DNA of 64,000 nt from Talinum fruticosum (lineage: Eukaryota > Streptophyta > Magnoliopsida > Caryophyllales > Talinaceae). Location of the stretch: positions 8,419,001 through 8,483,000 of the forward strand of contig JAITYX010000012.1 of NCBI GenBank assembly GCA_021018815.1. Reading direction: 5' to 3'. Below, in pieces: positions 44,900 through 56,249 of this stretch. The translations under genes and the position numbers were made by a program. The notes below the pieces were generated by a model. It saw only the letters and a program-made list of their open reading frames with translations. It had not been told where the DNA came from and searched no databases. The stretch's first letter is position 1; each line of letters begins with the position of its first letter.

Positions 44900-46211
44900 T
44901 CGGTCTCATTAGCTTGACTACTAGTCTTGAGTTACGTCGAGTTAGTCTCAATTTTTTTAATTCATTTTTCAAACCATTGCAATCGAAGTAAGAGACTTAA
45001 GTTGTTCTTTGAACCGAGAAGAATCAAAATTAGAATTTTCTTCTAATGTATAAATATATTTCGCGAAATCAACTTTGGAGAGAACTTAAGAAAGCATTCA
45101 ATTACCTCCCGAGGACTTGTCTCCTCGAGTATCGACTCAGATTCGACTTACGAATCTATTAGTGCCATTAGAAGCTTTGAGTTATCGGAATCTTCATCTT
45201 CTTCGAGATGAGTCTTCATCACTCCATGTGGCCATCATAGCCTTTTTCTTCTTTTTGTCCCTCTTTCTCCTTGGACAGTCTTTGACTATGTGATCTTTGT
45301 CTGCCACATTCAAAGCAATCGAATTCTTAATTAAAGATAACTTTTAGGGGAGGAGTTTTTACCTTTTCTCTCCTTCTTATCTTTGTTCTAGAACTCTTCC
45401 TTTCGCCTCTTCTCCCATTTCTTGTGCTTCATCATTCTTTGAAGCCTTAGGCAACGAGTGCCATAGGGTCTTCTTCGAGTTTGAGGAACTCGGAATTTTC
45501 CCTCTCGCTTTCCGAGGCTTTCAACGTGATGTTCTTTTTGGTGCTGACTTCGCATCCTCTTCTTTCAAGTGAATTTCACGGGTAAGCGACTTCCTAATCA
45601 TTTTGTTTGGTTTTAGTTGAGAGAGGTTATGAGCTTTCTCAATGGCTATCACCTTGGGACCCCATCTTCTCTTTGGTAGACTTCGAATTTTTCCGCACAT
45701 TTCTTCATGGGAAATCTTTCTACCCAGAGATTTTAGATTGTTTGTAATCTCGGTGAAGCGTATAAACATTTGAGTGATGTTTTCTTCGGCTCCATCTTGA
45801 ACAACTCATATTTGTGAAGATATTGACTTATCTTCGCTGTTTCACTTGGCTTATTCCTTCATATGTGTTGACAAGAGTGTCCCACACATCTTTAGGCTGT
45901 GTCATAGGTCGACACTCTGTTTTACTCTTACGAGCTGATAGCACACATTAGAATGTTCATCACTTTGAAGTTCTTTCGAACTTTTCGACTCCTCATTGGT
46001 GTGCTCGAACTTCTCTTTAGACACACATCTTATACCTTCTATCTTCATTGGAATATAATTTCCTTCTTGGATGATGTTCCAAACATCTTCATCATTGTCT
46101 AGCAGAAAGATTTCTATTAACTTCTTCCAATGCATGAAGCTTGATCCTTTGAACTTCGAGTGGTCCGGTGGAAGATCTTCCTTCATCGAACTCTCCGATG
46201 TTACGAGCCAT
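44900..46211 (-). pseudogene. gag: Copia C gag (broken)
   Basis: The ATG at 46211, 46 bases after the primer site, opens MARNIGEFDEGRSS, matching MARNNGEFDEGRSS in copy D. The capsid-like segment reads FMHWKKLIEIFLLDNDEDVW near 46130-46080, then HEEMCGKIRSLPKRRWGPKV at about 45710-45650. The zinc knuckle CFEC..H....C is near 45318-45274, with a one-base insertion. A charged, coil-like tail lies near 45060-44900. Frameshifts throughout. Confidence 0.75.
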
Positions 46212-46256
46212 CCGATCTTTAGACCTTTGGATTGTTAGATCCTTTTTGAAAGGCTA

Positions 46257-46269
46257 GGCTCTAATACCA
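46257..46269 (-). promoter_or_regulatory. Copia C primer-binding site (initiator tRNA-Met)
   Basis: Minus strand TGGTATTAGAGCC, one mismatch from the canonical site, 2 bp from the 5' LTR. Confidence 0.85.
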
Positions 46270-46271
46270 AT

Positions 46272-47744
46272 TGAAGGTTTTCTCTTGGAAAGTCTTAGTC
46301 ACCCTAGAGGGGGATGAATAGAGTAATGAGGAAATTTTAACAAAACTAGAAACTTTAAGCTTGAAAATAATGTACAAGATAATCCGAGTCTAGATTGGAC
46401 TAAAAAAGTGTAAACTAAGAGATATGTGGAAACCCTCCTCGGGCGAGAAAACCATGAACAGTGCTAATCCACTTGTTTTGAATCCTCAAAATACAACAGA
46501 TCGACTAAACCAGAATTGCTCCTATAGACAATTCCTTATAGAGTTTTCCTAGACTCGAAGTTCCCTTATCCGATCTAGTACTTCCTAACCGAGGTAACCT
46601 TTACAACTAGAGACAAGCGAGCTGAGTTAACCCTTACAACTCAGTCAAGGGACCTTACTCGGAAAGTCAAAAGTATATACGACTCATTACAAGACTTTAC
46701 AACTCACAAAAATATTAAGTAAAGGCTTGGAGTTGTAAAAAGAAGATTGAATGAGTAAACAAAGACTTTTGCTTAAGTAAAGTGTTTTAACAATAATTCC
46801 AGCAATCTTCTAGTCTTGTGAAGTGGCTTCATATATAGATGACCAAGCAGATTAGTCGTTGTGTCTTGGTTCTTAATAGAAGTCTTTACTGGTTGTTGTA
46901 ACGATTCTTCTAAGTCGTTCGAAAAGATCCGTTGGGATGTGAACGTTGTGCAACGGGTCCTGGCTCCTAAAGGTGCTCCAGTCAACTGGTGATGTCCGAA
47001 AAGCAAGTTGGAAACCATAGTTGAGCTTAGCGTTGGAGTTTTCCAGTTTTGGAAACAGAACAACCTTTGACACGGTGTCCGAGCCCTGTTCGAAGTAGAT
47101 AAAACTTGTCTGCTAGTGAATGACGGCTTGAAGCCGGTTACTTTTGTAATTCGAGAAAATGAGATAACCTCATTTGAATAACCTACAAAAGTAAACAATT
47201 TTGGTTCTCAAAGTATAAAATACTTTGGTCCAAGATTAGGCACGAGATAATAGTTTAATTAAGACAATTAAGTGCATAATTATCTTAGGCCTAGAAGAGT
47301 AGAATATTCCGAGTATAATATTCATTATACTCAAATTCCATCGAGTCGAGTCCTAAGAGAGATTAAGTAATAAGAGCGAAAACATCAAAGTATAAGGACT
47401 TGATCCGGACAAATAATTCTCAAACTCACAAACCGACTTGGAAAGATGAATTAACACTCGTAATTCACTTAGCGTTGAAATATGCAGTCGAACTCGGATA
47501 AAAAGTGTTAAAGAGATTATTTGATCATGCGATAGATCCGAGTGATGTCCGAGTGACTCGAAACATCAATGTAAGAAGATAAATAAGAATGTGTTTTCCG
47601 AGTCGGTTAGAAATGAATGATGACTTATACAAAAGTTTCTATAACACTCGGAATGAATTGTAATCAAAACATAGGAGGGATGAGCTTTGGACCTAAGTCT
47701 TTATGCGGTACTCGGAATGATCTAGATTCGAGTCCGAGTCTTTA
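46272..47744 (-). repeat. 5' LTR of copia C
   Basis: 1473 bp. The minus strand ends AACCTTCA next to the primer site; its other end, TAAAGACTCGG, is a decayed TG start. Its TATA box is degraded (TATATATG context near 46830). Confidence 0.85.
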
Positions 47745-49398
47745 CTTTCCTCACATCATGGAGTTCCTTCTTCTTATTATGAAGCTAAGAAAATGATAAA
47801 ATATTTAGGGCTTGGATATGAAAAGATTGATGCTTGTCCTAATGATTGCATTCTTTATTTGGGTGACTTATCATAAAAAGATAGTTGTCACGTTTCTGGT
47901 GTTTTAAAGTGGAAAATAGTAAAAAGTAAGGACGGTATGGCATGTGAGCAAGACACAAACGCTAAGATTGGAGAGCCGGCTAAAGTGATGCACTACTTCC
48001 CTCTTATTCCTATATTGAGGAGGATGTACATGTCATCAAAGTGAGCTAAACAAATGATATGGCATGATAGGGATAGGGTAAAAGATGGAAAACTAAGACA
48101 TCTAGCTGATGGTAAAGCATGGAAGGAATTTGATGTCTTATATCCCGATTTTGCTTCGATCCCCGTAATATTAGACTTGCCCTTGCCAGCGATGGCTTTA
48201 ATCAGTATCGCCTTATAAATAAAACCTACAGTACATGACCGGTAGTGTTGATCCCTCATAATTTGCCTCCTTGATTGTGTGTGAAGCCGACATCATTTAT
48301 TCTTTCACTCGATCATTCTTAGAAAATCAAGTCCTGGTATCAATATTGATGTGTACATCTAAGCACTAATACAAGAGTTGAACTTATTGTGGGACGATAT
48401 TGTTGTTTTTGACGCTTATAGCAATGAGTACTTCAACATGCGAGCGAGTCCTAAGATGCACAATCAATGATTTCCCTGCCTATGCTATGTTATCTGGTTG
48501 GTCTACTAAAGGCTACAAAGTGTCTCCTTCATGCGCCGAATCCACACATTCATATGTGTTTGGTGGTCATATTTGTTATCTAGGCCATCAAAGATGGCTA
48601 TCTCAAAATCATCCTTATCGTTCTCAAAGCTCTTTATTTGACGGGACAGAAGAATTTAGGAATGCCCTAGATCATGCTAATGGGATTGAAATTTTGAAGA
48701 AACAAGATGGAGTTGGTTACATATATGGCAAGACTAAAAAGCCTACTAAGAAGAAGAGAGGAAGATGACAAGCGGTATAAATACTTGTGAAGTTGGAGAA
48801 AGTAATTGTGAGAACTATAGTGATGATGCTAATAATGTCCTTTGGACTAAAAGAAACATATTTTTGAGTTACCTTATTGGAAGGATAATCGATTGAGGCA
48901 TAATTTAGATGTCATGCATATTGAGAAGAATGTGTGTGATAATTTATTAGGAACCCTTTTGAATATGGATAAGAAGAGTAGAGATGACAAGAATGTCAGG
49001 AAAGCTCTTCAAGAGGTAGGGATTAAGCCTCACCTATTGCTTCAACCTCATCCTGGTTGAGATCCAATCATTCCTCCAGTTTCATATTCCATGTTTCCGG
49101 ATGAGAAAGATAGATTTTTGAAAGTTCTACAAAAACTTAGAGTTCGAGACGGATATGGATCTAACATCTCTAGATGTGTGAATATGAAACAAGGAAAACT
49201 CTTAAATCTTAAGAGCCATGATAATCATGTTTTAATGCAAGATATCCTTCATGTAGCTTTACGAGCATCACATGCAACGAAAGTGATTGACCTACTTTCT
49301 GACCTTTGCTCATTTTTCAAGTATGTGTGCACTCCTACCCTTGATGTGGAGGAACTAGAGCAAGTTCAATCAAGGCTTATTTTGACTCTTTGTGAAAG
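47745..49398 (+). pseudogene. CACTA transposase (TNP2 type), central catalytic part
   Basis: Reading resumes after copia C with SYYEAKKMIKYLGLGYEKID and ACPNDCILYLGDL near 47780-47870. Then follow MHYFPLIPILRRMYMSSK, WHDRDRVKDGKLRHLADGKA (48062-48120), CTINDFPAYAMLSGWSTKGY (about 48455-48510) and GGHICYLGHQRWL. Further on comes HNLDVMHIEKNVCDNLLGTL near 48900-48955, with the His/Asp segment typical of TNP2 transposases. Stops and shifts are frequent, including near 48180-48400 and 48770. It would encode the DNA-cleaving transposase. Confidence 0.88.
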
Positions 49399-49440
49399 GT
49401 AAAAATTTAATATAATTATGGTGCATCTCATTATTGAAAG
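49399..49440 (+). other. 42-bp templated insertion in the transposase exon
   Basis: Between GTGAAAG and AATTCCCTCC there are 42 extra bases. Their first half resembles the donor side of the intron at 49550 (GTAAAAAT.TAATATAATT). Their second half repeats GGTGCATCTCATTATT from 49469-49484. The insertion adds an in-frame TAA. Confidence 0.7.
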
Positions 49441-50698
49441 AATTCCCTCCAACCTTTTTCACAATTGTGGTGCATCTCATTATTCATTTAGTAGATGAAG
49501 TTAAGCTTGGTGGTCATGTTCAATATAGGTGGATGTACCCTATTGAAAGGTAAAAATCTAATATAATTTTATTTATTTCCTTTTTCTATTTAAATTATAT
49601 TTTATTAATTACTACTTCTTGTAAAGGTACTTAGCCCATTTGAAATCTTATGTCAGTAATAAAGCCCAACCCGAAGGATGCATGGCTGAAGGCTACATTC
49701 TTAGGGACACTATCTCCTTTTATTCAAGCTTCTTAGAAGAGGTTGAGACCATCTTTTGTATGAGGAAAAGGAATGATGATTATAATCCTAATAAGAGTAC
49801 CTACTTGTTTAACTCGGGTTGTCGAGTGGTAGGGATGGAGGTAATTTGTTGTCTCGATGACAAAAGCTTAAGGCAGGCCCATTGTTATGTATTGCTTCAC
49901 TCGATGATATGAAAGATCTTCTTCGAGTAAGTATAAACTATTATGATGCTTAACCAATTAGGTTTTCAATTTAAACATCGTAACCAAAGAGAAAACCACT
50001 TTTCTAATTATGATAGGGAATTTTTAAATCAAAAGGAAGCTTCTATTCAAGGTTCTTTAATAGCGGATGAAACTGTTAGAAATGATTGGATAACTAATGA
50101 ATTCGATGAATGGCTACAAACTCAAGTTATATTCTTTCTTTAATAAGATTAGCCATTAATATGTCTTTGTATCTACTAGTGTATAACTTAGTTTTCCACT
50201 GGTATTATAGGTGCGAGTACATTAATGTGAGCACACCAGGAGGAAAGTTAAGAAAATCTTTAGCCGGTAGTTTAAACCTTGTAGCTAAAAGGCTAAAAAC
50301 CTTTTTGGTTAATGGGTATAAATTTCAAAAACTCTAGCGTGAGCAATACTTGAAGATGCAAAATTCCGGAGTTATGATAGAAGCGAGATGGGCAAGAATA
50401 CTATGGAAAACTTACTGACATCTATGAATTAGATTATTATGGAGTATATAAAGTTGTGGTCTTTCGTTGCGATTGGGTAGATATAAATAGAGTTTTGAAA
50501 ACTTTTAGAAATGACGATGCTTGTGTCAACTTCTCAAAGCTCATGAATACGGGTCGATATTTACGTGATGATACATTTTTCTTCTCATCTTAAGCAAAAC
50601 AAGTTTTCTTTGTTGAAGATGAAAAGCAGAAAGGATGGTTACATGTAATTAAAACCAAGGACAGGGACTTATTTGATTTAGGCGAGGAATTGGCATAG
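49441..50698 (+). pseudogene. CACTA transposase C-terminus (DUF4218 and DUF4216 regions)
   Basis: DUF4218-type words: VHLIIHLVDEVKLGGHVQYR (in mixed frames 49470-49540), then a GT-AG intron at 49550-49626, then YLAHLKSYVSNKAQPEGCMA and AEGYILRDTISFYSSFLEE. A second segment follows 49943. DUF4216-type words are at 50400-50698: YYGVYKVVVFRCDWVDIN, TGRYLRDDTFFFSS and AKQVFFVEDEKQKGWLHVI, ending at TAG 50696-50698. This domain order is standard for plant En/Spm TNP2 proteins. Confidence 0.82.
49550..49626 (+). other. 77-bp intron of the CACTA transposase
   Basis: GTAAAAAT..TTGTAAAG with GT-AG ends. Removing it joins the RWMYPIER and YLAHLKSYV parts of DUF4218 in frame. Confidence 0.7.
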
Positions 50699-50942
50699 GT
50701 CTTTTATTATTTATTGTGTTTGAGATATGACTTTGATTGCTTTGGTTTTTGTGTAAGGTGACAATGTGTTGGAGAAATATGACTTTATTTTCTATTTCAT
50801 TATTGGCTTATTGATTATTTATCTAACATTTATCATTCATTAATTCATCTTTTCTTAGTCGTATTATATGTTATTTAATGTTACTAATCAACAAAAAGTT
50901 CTCTTTCCAACTCTTATGAGGTACGGGTTGGAAGTTTAAAAG
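50699..50942 (+). other. CACTA intergenic stretch
   Basis: AT-rich sequence between the two CACTA genes. No ORF or site recognised. Confidence 0.5.
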
Positions 50943-51974
50943 ATGAGTTATAAGAGCAAGAGAACTATGCACACACTAGCAATTGGATATGGAGCACCTC
51001 AACCGGCTCTTCATCGAACTTCCGCTACTCGAAGGGGTTGGGCCACCTCTACAAACCGATTTGAAGCCACATATGCAACCTGCTTCCACCATGGAGAAAC
51101 AACAAACCGTGTGACAAATTCGAGTAAATTCAGCCTGGAGAAGCATTGATAGGAGCAACAAAATTTCAAATTGCATCATCTTCTATCCTGTAATCTACCA
51201 AAAGTGTTACAACAGCTCATCGTCCAAGAATCCGCCCAGCGTGCACAATCCGGTGTCGAGTCCGGAGCATCGGTAATAGGAGCATCGACAGGGGCAACAA
51301 AACAAACCGGACCATCGACGGGACCAACAAAACAAACTGGAGAAACAATTCTCAATTTAGGTATTTCACTCGGTGCATCTCTATGATTTAAAAGTTGAAA
51401 TTGTATTTCAAGTATGGTTTTAAAAGTTGAATGAACAACTAACTCATTGAAAGAAGTCTTGAATCTTAATTCTAGATCCGATGTTTGTATCATTAATAGA
51501 TTTGCATAAGCCCCTAGAAATATGCATAAGTTCCCTTCTACTCGTTGGAGTTGCACATTCCCTTAATCGCCCATCTACAATTACTTTCGGATCTTTTCAC
51601 CCGTCCTCCATTATTAAAGTTCGAAAGCAACACAATCGGTAGTGCAACAAATAGAACTGTTCGCCCATCTCGGCACAAGATCGCACTCAACAACTCTTAA
51701 GAGAGCAATAGAATCGGCCCCTACAAGTATTAAACCGATGCAGCCAGACTTGTCCTCCCATCCTAGCACAAAATATCACTCAACGACTCTTAAAGTTCCA
51801 AGAGCAACACAAGGGCGTAAGGGCAGCAAGTGCGAGCATGGGGTTGGGCTGCAAGCGAGGAATTGATGGATATGATTGGTTAACAATTAGTTTTCCGACA
51901 AGAGTAAGGTATAGATAAATATCATTTTAAGTTTGAATAACAAACTTATGAATTTTGATAGTTCCCTTTTATTA
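50943..51974 (+). pseudogene. Second CACTA gene, 5' part (low-complexity)
   Basis: Open stretches at 50943-51149, 51171-51386 and 51642-51866 are Thr/Ser/Gln-rich. One carries two 30-bp repeats (51280-51343) coding GASTGATKQTG and GPSTGPTKQTG. Position after TNP2, same strand, and the Transposase_24-like words beyond copia D suggest the first exons of the second CACTA gene. No domain is recognisable in this part. Confidence 0.4.
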
Positions 51975-51979
51975 TGGTT
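51975..51979. repeat. Left TSD (TGGTT) of copia D
   Basis: Identical to 62848-62852. Confidence 0.92.
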
Positions 51980-53569
51980 TAAAGGTTTGCTCGGGAGAGT
52001 CCGAGTCATCCTAGAGGGGGTGAACAGGGTGATGGAAGTTTTTCGTGGAAACATTAGCTCTTTTGCCAAAGAAGAGACAGAGACGAGGTTCCGAGTCAAC
52101 GGTAGGGTCGGAAAAGTATGGACTCGAAATGCTATCACGAATAAGTAAGCAAGTTAAGCGAGAGCTATAAAGCTGTCTAAGTCTAGAATGAACTCGGAAA
52201 GATAATACTTAGAGATTGCGTGGAAACCCTCCCGGGGCAGAAAACCACGGATCGTGCTAATCCAAGCACGAAGTCAAATCCACTATTTTGAGTCCACAAA
52301 ATACCGTGAACCGACCGAACCGGAGTTGCTCCCTTAGACAACTCTGTACAAGTTTTCCTAGACTCGGAAATTCCCTTATCCGATCTAGTACTTCCTAGTC
52401 GAGATAACCCTTACAGCTAGGGACAACTAAGCTGAGCTAACCCTTACAGCTTAGTCAAGGGACCTTACAGAGAAAGTAAGAAAGTGTTTGTAATCGAGTA
52501 AAAGACCTTACAACTCGGAAAATAATGAATTACGGAATGAGAGTTGTAAGTAGAAGATTGAGACTAAATACAATGAATTTGCTCAAGTATGTGTATTAAC
52601 AATAGGTTCGGCAATCTTCAAGTCTTGTGAGGTGGCTTCTATTTATAGATGACCAGGCAGAGTAGCCGTTATCTTCATCTCGCTGACCGAGAGTCCTTTG
52701 TGACCGTTGACGAAGCTTTCTAAGTCACTCGAAAGTATCCGTTGTAATGTGAACATTGGACAACGGTTTAAACTCTCTTGGAAGTCCCAAAACCACTGGC
52801 GGTGTCTTAAAATATAAGGTGGAAACCACCGTTAAGCTTAGCGTTCCAGCTTTTCAGATTTGGAAACGAGATAGCCACGACACAATCTTCCGGGAATGGA
52901 GCAAAGAAGGTGAAAAGCCATGTCTGCTTGTGATTTGACATTTTGAAGCCAATTACTTTTGTATTTCGAAAAATGTATCCTCGTTTGAATAACCTACAAA
53001 AGTAAATCAATTTTGGTTCTCAATGTATAAAATACTTTGGTCCAAGATTAGAAACAGATAATAAAATAGTTATGATACATAAACAACTAATTATCCGAGT
53101 CGAAACGAAATAGAATTTTACGAGTCTAATATCCATGATACTCGAATTTCGTCCGACTTAGTCTAAGCGAAGAATCAAGTTAAATAAAGAATATCGAGTG
53201 AAATAACTTGATATAGACTAAGCATGGAACATACTAGAAGAACTGGCTAAAATTGAATAGAGCTTATAGCCGAAGTCAGATTTGAGTGAGAGAAGACGAA
53301 ATACTAGTCTATTCAACATGCGATAAATCGAGTGGTGAGAGACTCGGAACGAGGATGAGATACGCATATCGGTTTTCGAGTCACTCAAGGATAAGCAAGA
53401 AATACACGAAGTAAAAGCTATATCACTTAGAGAAGATACCATATCACTCAGAAAAGTTTCTAAGATACGAGAGAATGCCTTGGAATCAAAACTCTATAAG
53501 TACGAGATTGTTATACCCGATTCCTTTTATGCAACTCGGAAAAGTATTGAGCGAGTGTCCGAGTCTTCA
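51980..53569 (-). repeat. 3' LTR of copia D
   Basis: 1590 bp. The minus strand starts TGAAGACTCGG after the polypurine tract. TATA (minus) is at 52647-52639. It differs from the 5' LTR by indels of about 40 bp (near 52141) and 21 bp (near 53430) plus scattered substitutions. Confidence 0.93.
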
Positions 53570-53582
53570 ATCTCCCCTTTTT
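53570..53582 (-). promoter_or_regulatory. Polypurine tract of copia D
   Basis: Minus strand AAAAAGGGGAGAT directly before the 3' LTR. Confidence 0.8.
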
Positions 53583-54016
53583 GATGAAAGGCATTCCACA
53601 CTTAGACATAAACTTTGTTAGTGAAAAAGATCCGATTCCGAGTAGTTGCGCATGAGATGAGATGAGTAAGACATACTTAATGTATCGGAGCATAAGGTAA
53701 AGTATGCTTTATCAATGGATTAATATTAACTAAGAAAAGCATGCTAACAATAATGAACTCGGAAATTAATAATGAAATGCATTAGTCCATTAAAGATAAA
53801 GAAAAATATATTCAAAAGAAGGGAAAAACTCCCCTAAACAAGACAACAAGTTTTTCGACTCTATTTCTCCCCCTTGCCTTTCAGCAAAAAACAACAAAGA
53901 GAAGGGAAGAAAAGAACAATTAGTACAACTTTGATGTCTGGACAAAAGAAAGAAAATGAAAATCTCTTAGAAAGAAGAATCTGCGGATCGAGGAATTGTG
54001 ACTCGGCGCATGGCGC
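53583..54016 (-). other. Copia D 3' untranslated region
   Basis: No gene. AT-rich, with a CTCCCCTAAACAAGACAAC word shared with copies A and C. Confidence 0.6.
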
Positions 54017-55623
54017 CTACGAGGGAGAGGGGATTTCGAGTGGAAGCGGAGGGGTTGGAGGTACGGCCGGCGCTGGTAGGATCTTGACGATGTGCTTCGG
54101 CGCGGCGGAGGGAGAAGCCGGTATGATCGTCGGGGTCTTAGCTCCGAGTGGCTGACCCGGAACGAGTGGATCGAGGGTTCTTCCCATTGAACCTCGGTAG
54201 GCTGGAGGGGCTGCTCAGGCGACCCGCTGGTGCAGCTAGGTCTTGTGACCCACCCATACTGCTGTCCGAGCTGAGTACTGCTATCCGAGCTTGTGGAGCA
54301 GCTCGACCCTCGGCAGTTCCCACTTGCTTCTTCTTTGTGTTCCTCCCTTTGCCGGACGGAGCTGTCTCGGCCGCGAGCTCCTCGACGTCTGCTCGCTTCG
54401 CATCTGCAGCTTCTTCTTCTTCTTCCCCGCTGTCCGAGGAGGTCGGACTCGGGCTCGAATACGCTTGGACGCGTCCGAGTTGCCATGGTCCTGAGCCGCC
54501 TTGGACCTTCTCTCTCCGAGGAGCTCGACCAGCTCCTTCACCAGCTCCCTCATCTCAAGAATCAAAGTTTCTGCTCTCGGATTTGGGATTGGGCGGTTTT
54601 TGGTTGATGTTGAGATTTTGGATTGCAAGTTTGAAAGACCGAAGCGTGTCCTGGAAAACAGATGGACACATAGCTAATTTTGTCCATAAAAACAGGAGAC
54701 AAAAGAGCAGAGAGAGATTTGGAGGCACGTGAGGTGGAGGCACCACCAGGTGGATAGGGGAGAGAGAGAGGGGTTAATTTTTGAGTCCGACGCAGAGAAG
54801 GAGGCCTCACCTCGAGTTATGGACCCAAACACCAGGTTCGGTTTCTCGGTATCCGTACCCCTGAAGTTCCTTTTGCCGACAACAACGGCGGCCTCGGACA
54901 CGGCGTTTGGAGTCCGAGGGGAGAGGAACTTAAAATTGTTTGAAGACAAGGGTGAGAAGAGCACCGAAAGGAAGAGAGGTGTTCTTCTTGGTTTGAAGTT
55001 GAGCTGGCACAGCTGCCATCTACTCAATTATGGAGGAGAAGAGGTCTACTTCGTAGCCCTCAAGAATGTCAAAAAGAGCTTTGAGTTGCTTGGAGTTGGG
55101 GTTCTCCTTGCTAGAATGTTGAGAGCAAAAAGTTATCATCGCAGAAAGCATAGAAGGCGTGCTTCGACTTCAACTAGGTCACCGAAAAGTTTTTCCGGGA
55201 CTCAAGGAACTCTTTCGCGTACTTTTCAAAGAAGTCGTCGGTGATTTCGAGTGAAAGGAATGGGGTTGCTTGTTCGAAGAGAGAGGAGACCTTGAACATG
55301 CGGTGGAGGAGAGATGTGTTGATTCGAATAGTGATGTTACGAACCCGGGAGGTTAGAACATTTTACGAGGAGGTGAGGTGAGTGTAGAACTCGAAACGAG
55401 TTTGGGATAGATGAACTCGCTGAAACAAAGAAAGTTGTATGCCCGGTGGATTGTATTGTGAGCCAACCAAGAAAATTTTGTTGTGGGAAAGAATTTGTCG
55501 TCCAGCGCAAGATCTTTGGGTGACAATGGGTTTGGAGGGGGTAGAGCTTTACGGAGTTTTGGTGCGAGGCTTTTTGGTGGAGGAGGAGACTCGAAAGTCG
55601 GGATGGTTACCTCTTTTAGGCAT
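54017..55623 (-). pseudogene. Envelope-like / extra ORF of copia D
   Basis: ATG 55623 opens MPKRGNHPDFRVSSSTKKPR. The N-terminal conserved block lies between 55500 and 55050 in mixed frames, the central helical block (FMDKISYVSICF) is near 54690, and a charged segment is around 54560-54300. The end LPLEIPSPS stops at TAG 54019-54017. Length is about 535 codons, including frameshifts at about 55550, 55020, 54690 and 54300. Compare copy C at 546. Long antisense ORFs here are shadows of GC-rich coding. Confidence 0.65.
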
Positions 55624-55854
55624 TTTGAGAGGTGAAAGGAAAGATGAAACTTTTGAAGAAAAGAGAGGAAGAGGTAGATGAGAGCAAACGAAAAAGAGTA
55701 GAAGAAACAGATGAGAGCGGTCGAAACTTACTTGAGATAGCCTTTTCGTCGCTTGAAGAAGTTCAGAGATCACTGTGTACGTAGAAATCTTCCGCGAAAA
55801 GTTTCGTTTGAAAAAGATGAAATGTAGAAGTACCGAGACGAAGATGAATAGACG

Positions 55855-55863
55855 CTATTTATA
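55855..55863 (-). promoter_or_regulatory. Internal TATA box upstream of the extra ORF (copy D)
   Basis: Minus-strand TATAAATAG, about 235 bp upstream of ATG 55623. Confidence 0.5.
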
Positions 55864-56249
55864 GAAAAGATACGCGCCCGTCAACTATCCGTTAAGTATA
55901 ACTCCGTTCGACTCGGCTTGTCCATCGAGTCATCGAAGACCGGTGTGACGATTCTCTTCAACGGTTATGATTTCAATGGTTAGAGATCCACGGCTATCGT
56001 CCGATCATAGAGCTCGAGAGAGAGAGAAAAAGATTTTGAAAATATATTTCGAAACTCTCCACTATTCTAGAGATAATTTCAGAAAATTTGATGTCCAATT
56101 TTTCTCTACGTCCGAGTATGACTCGGAATGGGTTCCGAGTGACTCGAATGGGTTACGAGTGACTCGAAATAAGAAATAACTACTAACCTAGTATCACTGA
56201 ATCAAATGAGCTAATGGTTATTGATAATTTGAAAACACATAGCACATAA

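Larger units (their letters stand above)
35534..47744 (-). mobile_element. Copia (SIRE-like) copy C, full-span, with nested MITE and solo LTR
   Basis: Minus-strand element inserted in the CACTA transposase coding sequence. Flanking CTTTT (35529-35533) and CTTTC (47745-47749) form a 4/5-matching TSD, and the transposase reading resumes across it. Order: 5' LTR, primer site, gag, pol, extra ORF, truncated 3' LTR. Without its MITE and solo LTR it is about 10.5 kb, close to copy D. Confidence 0.9.

Noticed and set aside
35534..47744. Reading copia C as two separate elements because of LTR sequence at 42268-43442
   Set aside because: Integrase coding continues on both sides and the flanks form a near TSD, so a solo LTR inside one element fits better.
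54148..54732. 194-codon plus-strand ORF
   Set aside because: Antisense shadow of the GC-rich extra ORF of copia D; similar shadows occur at 3479-4048 in copy A.
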